Below, piece after piece: positions 50,801-59,800 of a stretch of DNA of 64,000 nucleotides. The notes beneath the pieces were generated by a model that did no database searches, was not told the DNA's origin, and saw nothing but the letters and a program-made list of their open reading frames with translations. Numbering within the stretch: position 1 is the first letter of the stretch; the number at the start of each line of letters is the position of its first letter. A program made the position numbers and the translations under genes. The DNA is from Margaritifera margaritifera (Eukaryota; Mollusca; Bivalvia; Unionida; Margaritiferidae), in assembly GCA_029931535.1 (NCBI GenBank), contig JAQPZY010001334.1:2046001-2110000 (forward strand). The letters are read 5' to 3'.

Positions 50801-53800
50801 CCAATTAAATGAATTTACATGTCAAGTGCAGGGTCAACATTTTGAAGAGTGATTTACACTGTTTTACCTTGAACATGTAGTTATGGAATGATTTGGTGAC
50901 TTCAGGGACCTCCTTCTTCTTCCACTTTGCAGACTGTCTGTCACTGACTGGTTCCTGAAATTAACAGAGACTCAAAATATTATACTTTTCCAACTCCAGT
51001 CAACAACGGCAAAGCACAGACTATCCAGATGATAATGACCTTAAGTATCCATACAATTTGTTACAAATTTTAAAGTTTGTCTGAGCCTACTGGTGGACAA
51101 TAGATCAAGTGCTCATTTCAGTTCCTACAGCATAAAGCAACTATGAGTACATGACTTTCTCTTGATGGAAGGCTGGTCCATCATTGGTCAACAAAGCCCA
51201 AGCAGATTCTGGTATAGTTCTCCGTTGATCATTAGACAGATGTTTATAAATATGTTAACACTTCAACACTGGCCAATCTCAAAATAAGGGTATGGCAGGT
51301 ATCTCATGTAAATCAAATTGACAAATACTGGCTTTTATTTGGGGTATTTTTCATAAGGTCTCTATACAACTAAAAGAAGATATGGGCTAAACAAAGCTTA
51401 GAGGACACAGACATTTGTCACATGGGAATTTTGCACATGAATTTTAGGCCATTACAGTCATATCTGCTTTATCTGTTATGAGTGCAGCAGTCATTTAGGG
51501 CTGTCTGTTGATCACTGTAGAGCTATAATGATTTACAGCTGTTATGAGTTAGAATGATTACAGCTGATACGAGTGGAGCAGTCATATAGGGCTGTCTATA
51601 GAGCATTGGAGCTATAATGATTTACAGCTGTTATGAGCAGAGCAATCATGTAGGACTGTCTATAGATCATTGGAGAGCTATGCTGGTTTACAGCTGTCAT
51701 GATTAAAGCTTTTGCAAGTTATAATGATTACAGCTATTATGAGTGATGCAGTCATATAGGGGTGTCTATAGATCATTGAAGCTATAATGATTTACAGCTG
51801 TTATGAGCAGAGCAGTCATATAGGACTGTCTACAGATCATTGGAGAGCTATGATGATTTACCACTGTTATGAGTGGAGCAGTCATATATGGCTGTCTATA
51901 GTTCATTGGAGTGTTATTATGTATTACAGCTGAGTTGACTAAAGCAAGTGAGTTCAAGTGCCCAGCTCCCGGGCACAAATGAATGGGACATAAACCATAA
52001 CTGATCATGGCCCCACAGTGCCAAATATTAGCTCATGCTGACCCTCTCCTTAAGGCTATGTACATGTATAATTGATGAACCCACCATTAAGATAATGAAA
52101 TTCTTTGAAATCCTCTACCGCACTTACATGAAATTCTCTTTATCATTTATTTAAGCCTACTTTTTCACAAAATGTATAATGACAAGTTGTGTGCAAATGA
52201 TTGATTTTAAAATATCTAACTATCTGACTGATCTTGATTAAAAGCTACTGTTCCTTAATTAAGCATGCTGGGCGGTAATGGGAATGTCAACACTTCAGTG
52301 GTGGTGTCACTTTTCATCGTCACATCATTTTATACAGTTTTTTATAAATTAAAAAGAAACAAAAAATATAGGTGTCGTAGGCTTAGCTTTGAACATGCAA
52401 TCCATCACACTTCTTTGTTGTGATAAATCCAGAATACTGTGAGTTTATTGGGTTGGCTAGAAAGGTTAAGATTTCGGGGTGGGGGTGGGGTGGGGGTGAG
52501 GAGGGAGTGAGAATAGAGGGAGTGTTTCTTTGTGTCTGGCAATTTTGAAGAAAAAAAAAAAGAAACAAAGAAAGACAAGAAAAAAAAGAACAAATGTCCC
52601 TAAAATACCCTCCATATGTTCTTCTCCAATATGGCCTTATGGATGTTCACTTCTGTAAAATCAACACTCTACTGTGCAACTTGAAATGATGTGATCATTA
52701 TTACATCACGATGTCATCGATATAACATCACTCATTACCTAAGTGTGTTGCAGCATTATGAACTCTAGGAGATATTGGACATAACTGATGAAGTTGTGAC
52801 TTTTGTTTCTTTAGACAACCAATATTCTGGACATATTGTAATCTGTTTAACTAAAGATGTATAAATAATCAACAAGTTAGTATTAACACAGATACAATAA
52901 ATTTACAATTAGTATTAAGTTAATCTATATACCAATGAAGTATATTATATATATTATTATATGGATATAAGAAATAATTGATACAATGCTGTAATTTGGC
53001 AAGTCCCAAGAGATTCATTTATATAAATATTTATTTAAACATCTTTTACTGTACAAGCTTTATTAAGTGTCCTGGAAGCTGACTTTTGTTTTGGAAAAGA
53101 TGGAATTCCCTACAATAAAATTAAGCTTCCCATTTAGATAAAACTAATTCCATTACTTCAAAATTATCCTCTCAAAGGTGTATCTCAATGTTATTTTAGA
53201 GACTAAGAAGTTGGAATTTTAAATTGTTTCATGATTATCATCAATGGCACCCAATGCCAATACTGGGCTTTATGGGATTGCATTTATATATCAAAATGAA
53301 CATCTTTAAAACAACTAGAATACACTTCTAGGATACAACGATGAACCCTGCCCACTTCGGTTAAATTATTTTTATCCAGTTGACTGATTCTCAAATCTTT
53401 CCTTTAGATGTGAATTATTCACTGTCAAGGACATAAAAATCAATTTTGAATGCTTAGTAATGTTTAAGCCAGGACCATGACAATATACCACTGAGTCTGA
53501 GTAAATCCACTGCTGTAAAATAATCTTCAGTGTGAGGTTACTTTATCCATTTTTTTTTTTATCCTTAGTTATGTTCAGCACTTTACAACAGTATATATTG
53601 ACTTGCCTTGCTAGCTATGAGATATGGTGGTATGACATCAACCTCTTTTTCTTCCATCAGTTTTTTGGACTCTAAGGAAATAAAATCTCCTGCTAATGGA
53701 GACTTGACAATCGCTGAAAGTATAAAATATATTCAATTATATAGAATTTATATCAAACTTAACATGTTGCTCATTAGGGGAAATTTTTAATATAACCCAA

Positions 53801-56800
53801 ATTAAGGAAATGGAAATAAATTATCTATTTTTGGTCTTTAATTATGAAAAGTAAGATATTCTCTAGTAGGCTATCAGTCAATATTTCTTCTATTATTACA
53901 GGAAGAACAACAACAATGAACATAGATCAACAGAAGTCATCACTGTTGTCAATTTTGGTGTTTTATGAAACATAAATATTCAGTTCCCTTTAAAAATCCA
54001 AATAGAAATGACACAAAAAATGAAACATGCAAATTCTGGAAAGCTTCAACACATAATACCACTTGAGAAATTCCTATTAGCTAACAGAATTAGGAGACAT
54101 ATATATGACTTTTGAGAGGTCAGATTTATTCATCACATAGAGACATATGATAATTTCTCTTATTCGAGGGGTATCAAAAATCGAATCTGTTCAATACTGA
54201 AGACGAGTGGGCCGGACAATCATTCTTACAATCTGGCCTCTTTACCTCAAATGTTGAATGTCATTAAGGAATTGAACTTCATATTTTGCAGGATTCATGA
54301 ACATTGAAAATCAATTACATGAACAGCTGTTGAGAAGCAAAGGCTTCATGCAAATAGTGTAATTGATTTTTAAGGTTCATGACTTAATGAATCATGTAAA
54401 ATATGAATTCCATTCCTATAATTACAAATAGCTATAAAAATCATAACGAATCTCCAAAATAAAAAACAGAACTATATTGTAACCATTGTTTACAAATACT
54501 GTCAAAGCACACAAGAAGGGTACATGAATACATAAGTAGTTCATTTCTGGTATTTTGAACTAAAAACTTCTTTTTTTTCTGTATCATTTGATGCGATTTT
54601 AACCAAATCAAAATGCTTGCTACAAAGACTTGGTAAAGATATGTAATTATATTGAGGTAAAATACAATAAACAGCTTATATAAACATAGCAAGCATAATA
54701 GCACAGCAAGCTTAACAAATGTAGACATTTAAAACATGGATATAAGGAGGGATACTTCTGGATTCTAATATCTAACAAATGCCTTTGCAAATAAGAAGTA
54801 CAAAATGGCAAAATACACTATTTTGTGTCGGGAGTGACCAGGGGTGGCCACTTTTGAAAGGGGTCTCTTAAGCAGAGGATCACTGATATGATAATAGAAC
54901 AAAGCACTAATATGAATGCTTACTGTAACAAGAAATACTTAAAAATTTTCCCATATGAAATGACCAGAAAAATGGCATGACATTATTAAACATACAAATA
55001 CAATAACTTCATGGCTCACCAATTGCTGTTTTATGACAAATCCTCTCCAATCCTGACACCCTCCTCTTTGGAGTCAAAACCAAAGATCCATTACATATTC
55101 TGTGTCCTCCTGCTATGAGTGCACATAGAAAGTTTGGTCCCAAAAATATTTTAAAATGTCACCTTAATTGCAATTTTTGACCTCTGATCACCTCCAAGGG
55201 ACTTAAGTAAATAGTCAAAAAAAAAATATTAATCTCATAGGTGCCTATCACTTGGGCAAGCTATGTACAAAGTTTGGTGAATTTCCACCATTGGAGAGAG
55301 TTTTTGACTGACAACTGGACAGACAGATGGATTTTATTACAATATCCCTCCACTAAAGCATTAGGATAAAGACAAATACAATTCTGTGTACACAACAGCA
55401 AGACATCAGATGGGAAAGAAAGAGAAATTTACCTTGGCTGAGTACATAACCATCATAGACTGGCACAGCTGTGGTGTGTGTGGCTCCACTGTCCAGAACA
55501 AGACCTGTTGCTCTCCCATTGGCAAATCTTACAAAGTTAAGGTTTTTCATAATATATAAAAAAAATGTATTCGTTGTATCTACTATATTTACCTTTTACT
55601 AAATGACACACACACTAACAAACACCACAGACCCAAATCTGACATTGCACATGGCAGTAGATCAAGGCCCACTTTGTTATATCAAATCAGGTTACAAACA
55701 AGTTCATGAAATTCATTAAACAAAAATAGGTTTAGCATTTAAGATCATATTGATTGACAGTTCTGTTTCTTTAACTTGGATCATGCAAAAAGTATAACGC
55801 AGAACATAAAAACATCAAACTTGAAGCATTCACTTAAAACCAAGCCTCACCAGCATCACCTCCATTGAAATATGGCTTTACCTCAGCAAACTGTGTTATG
55901 TGAGACAAAAAGGATACGCTGACAATACAGCATTTTTACACAAAAAAAATGCAGGTACATTGTACTTCTCAAACATAATTTCTGTTAGTTTTTCTCTCTT
56001 CCCTCTGACATTCCACTGAAAAAGACAAAAAAATCTTAGAGTTCAATTACAGATATACAGGTGAATAAAAAAAATACTTTCATAGAAGGGAACATAAGTT
56101 TAAAATACACATTCAGATTACTTTCACATTGTTGAATATTTTAGGCACTATTCACAAGACCTTCCTGTGAATCTCATTTGACTGTACATAATCACTCGTA
56201 GATTTAGATTTGCTAGAGTCCACTTTGTATTTTCAGTCAAAGGCTGCTACTGAATATTCCAAAACAAACATTAGTTAACAAAGTATTCAAATGAGTTTTG
56301 TTTTTTAGCATACATGCCAACCCTTAGAGACATATAAGCGTAATTACGACTAATATAAGTGGCAAAAAAGTGTAATCTGAGCATAAAAAGTGCAATCTAT
56401 ATATTACATGCCATTATTACAGGAAACTGTTTGAAAAATGTACATTTATTCTTGCTACTAACCTGGATCTGCAGCTGGTTAAAATTCTTGTCACAAATCA
56501 GCAAAATCCATGTGGATTAGTACCAGAATTCAAACACAAACATATTGATAAATCGGAGTGCTGTATTACATTACTCACATATTCTTCTTTTTAAATTTGT
56601 AAAACGCTACTGATTTGTCCTTTTTCTGATCTTACATGTTTTTAAATTTAAAAAGATCCCTCCCCTCTAACATGCCTCAGTCATATAACATCCATGAGTC
56701 ACATTGATGAAGCATGTTTCGCTCTACATCTGGCACCATTTTTTTAAAGTACAGACTGGTCTGCTACCTAAATGTTATTAAAATATTATGAATCTGTGAG

Positions 56801-59800
56801 GCATGTTTTCAAATTGAAGAAACCCATATGTTTTCTTGTAAACATCTCATATACAGCTGCTATAAATAGAAAATAAGGAAAGTACATGTAGGTCTACAAT
56901 GGACACATGTACTTTCATGCTATTCACATGCAGCAGTCTTTTTTTTTTTTAATAGAATATTTTCAAATTTATATGATATGTAGGATTAAAGAGATGATCA
57001 TAAAAATGACAAGCACAGGTTTTTATTGCGTTATTTTAAATTTTTTTCATGTACCAAAAAAGCGTAATCCATATACAGGCGAGCATAAGACGTAGATAGG
57101 TGAAAAAAAGTGTAATGATTACGCCAAAAGTGTAATATATGGCATGTATGTCTTTGTATTAAAAAAAAAACTGAACCCTCATTAAAAATTTCACAACTTG
57201 AAATTGTTTCCAAGTTTCACAAAGTTGTTATTATCCAAAACACTGGATTTAAACTCTTGCAAAGTCTTAAGCCAACAGTTTGTGGCAAAATTTGAATTAT
57301 ACTACTGAACTAGAAAATTAAATCAATAATGCATGAATGAATCTGAACTTCATTCCCAATTCCAAATTAGATAATTGAAAATGATCAGAATTCGAAAGTG
57401 CATGAAACAAGTTGAGAATTATTGACATGTATTTATGCAACTATTTCTCAATGAACATTACAAATTCTGCTTGGGATATACAAACCGAAGATTCTGACAT
57501 TAGGACAGGATGCATCTGTGACTCAGACTTGATATAACGGCTGTATGTGTAGTCCATGAACTTTTCAAATACATCCCAATTCTCAACTGCAAAGATAAAC
57601 AATCTTTTTAGATTTGCTAATTTCAGACAGTCTTATGGTGCTGAATGTGCCCAGACTGGCACAGCTCCAAATCAGCTGCTGTATAATGCATTGGTCATTC
57701 AGGGTCTACCCTGTTCATTTTAAATTAAAACAATAGGCCCAAGTGGGTCTGAGACTGCTCACCTGGCTGACATCTGCCTCATAACCTAATGCAAGAACAG
57801 ATGGCCAAGAAATCTGGGTCAGTACGATGCTTCTGTAGAAAATTCTTCCAATGCTGTTGATTGCATATACTTGATTCTTTCAAGGTTTCTTTATTTTTTG
57901 TATCTTCATCAATACCTGATGGCACCAGCATCACCTGTATCATTTATTCATCACTGAAAGGCTTCATACCAGGATGCTTTCTGTTTGATTCTGTCCAGTG
58001 CTTTTTAAGAACGTTGTTCATCACTGGTACAAACTTGAAAGCCCTTCAGTCCAGGATGTATTCTGTCAAATTTGGTCAAATTCTGTTTTTAGAAACAGCA
58101 GCCATATTTGATGGCGGACCATCATTTGTTCAAAACTGAAAGCCCTTCATGCCATGATCCTCTGTGCAAAACCTGATGAGGTAATCCATAAACCCAAGCT
58201 GTGCAAATGTAATAATCAAGACCGATTTAAACAGATCTAACTTGTCCATAAAAGGTTAGATTTTAATCAACAAACTTTCATGATATAATGATTACTAAAT
58301 TCTATGAAAGAATAATTTGATAATTTTCACTTGTAAATTTCCTTTTTGTTGGAAGACTTTTATTTTCATATATCCTTGTTCAGACCAAGACTGAAAATAG
58401 ATGTAAAAAATCCAGATTAACATTTGAAATTGTCATAACATTTAAAAATGGGTTAATTAAATATATTACATGCGCTTTATTAATGTAAGTATTGTAACTA
58501 TTTAAACCTTTTCCTTCATGAGATCTAGACTGAAAATTCATGCCAGAAATCAAGACCGACTACAAATAGTCTAACATAAAAAATTTATAAATCAAAACAA
58601 TAATACTAACATATAAAAATGTATTAAAGATTCTAAGAAAACATGAATTAGAACTATGTTGACTTTGACTCCTTTATTAGATCAATACCAAAAATCAATG
58701 TTGATAAAAAAAAATACTCGACTACCAGATATGGAGCTGCAGTAGCTCAGTTGGTAGATTGTCAGACTTGTAATCCAAGGGTTGTGGGTTCAATATGATC
58801 AAGATTAAAAAATCAATGTAAACAAATCCAAGTAGACTAAACATACCTAAAATTTAAAAAGAGTATCATGAACAGTACATTATATGCCTGCCCCATGTTT
58901 AATAGTCCTCTATGTAGATAACTGAAATTTGTATGCAGAAACCTTCTTTTTCTTTCAGAGTGACCTTGACATTTGATCTTTTGGCCCTGAAATTGGAAAC
59001 CTTCCTTACCCTAAATGCAAGCCATCATTTTGGCCAAGTCTGTGATGTAGAACTAATGTTATTGAGTGGAAAGCATTTTTCTTCTTTTAGTCACTGACCT
59101 TGACCTTTGACCCCAAAATCAACATCCTTCTCCCTTACCCCAAGTGCAAGCCATTCACAAAGTCTGGTTGAGGTATGTCATGTAGAATGTTACTGTGCAG
59201 AAACCATTTTTTTATTTTTTCAGTCAGTGACCTTGATCATTGACCTTTTGACTCCAATATCAATAGGGTTCTTCTGCACACTAAGTGCAAGCCATCTGTA
59301 ATGTTTGGTAGCCATAGATGATGGAGAACTCCAGTTATTGTGCAGAAACCATTTTTCTTCTTTCAGTCAGAGTGACCTTGACCTTTGACCACTTGAGGCC
59401 CAAATAAATAGGATCCTTCCTTACCCCAAGTGCAAGCCATCCACCAAAATTGGCAACTGTAGATGGTGGACAACTTAAGTCAGGCATGTGCAACTTCATC
59501 CTGGGCAAGGGCCAGATAAGCAATTTTTAAAGGCATGCCATATGATTTAAATAAGCATATAAAACCAGGTTGCAGGCCAGATCTGGCCTGCAGGCCATAG
59601 GGTGCACATGCCTGACTTAAGTTACTGTGCAAAAAGCCAAATTAGTAACAGACATATGAATGGTTTGATAGATGGACAACATCAAACATTATATGCTCTC
59701 CCTTATGGCATGCATATCAAAAAGGATGGATGAAAGGACTAAAAGTTCATTGATAAAATCATCATGTAATGATAAACTTTTTCCAATTTTTTTAAAAGAT

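Noticed and set aside
58733..58800. Functional tRNA-Thr (TGT) gene
   Set aside because: D-arm is good, but the anticodon stem, B box and acceptor stem are damaged.
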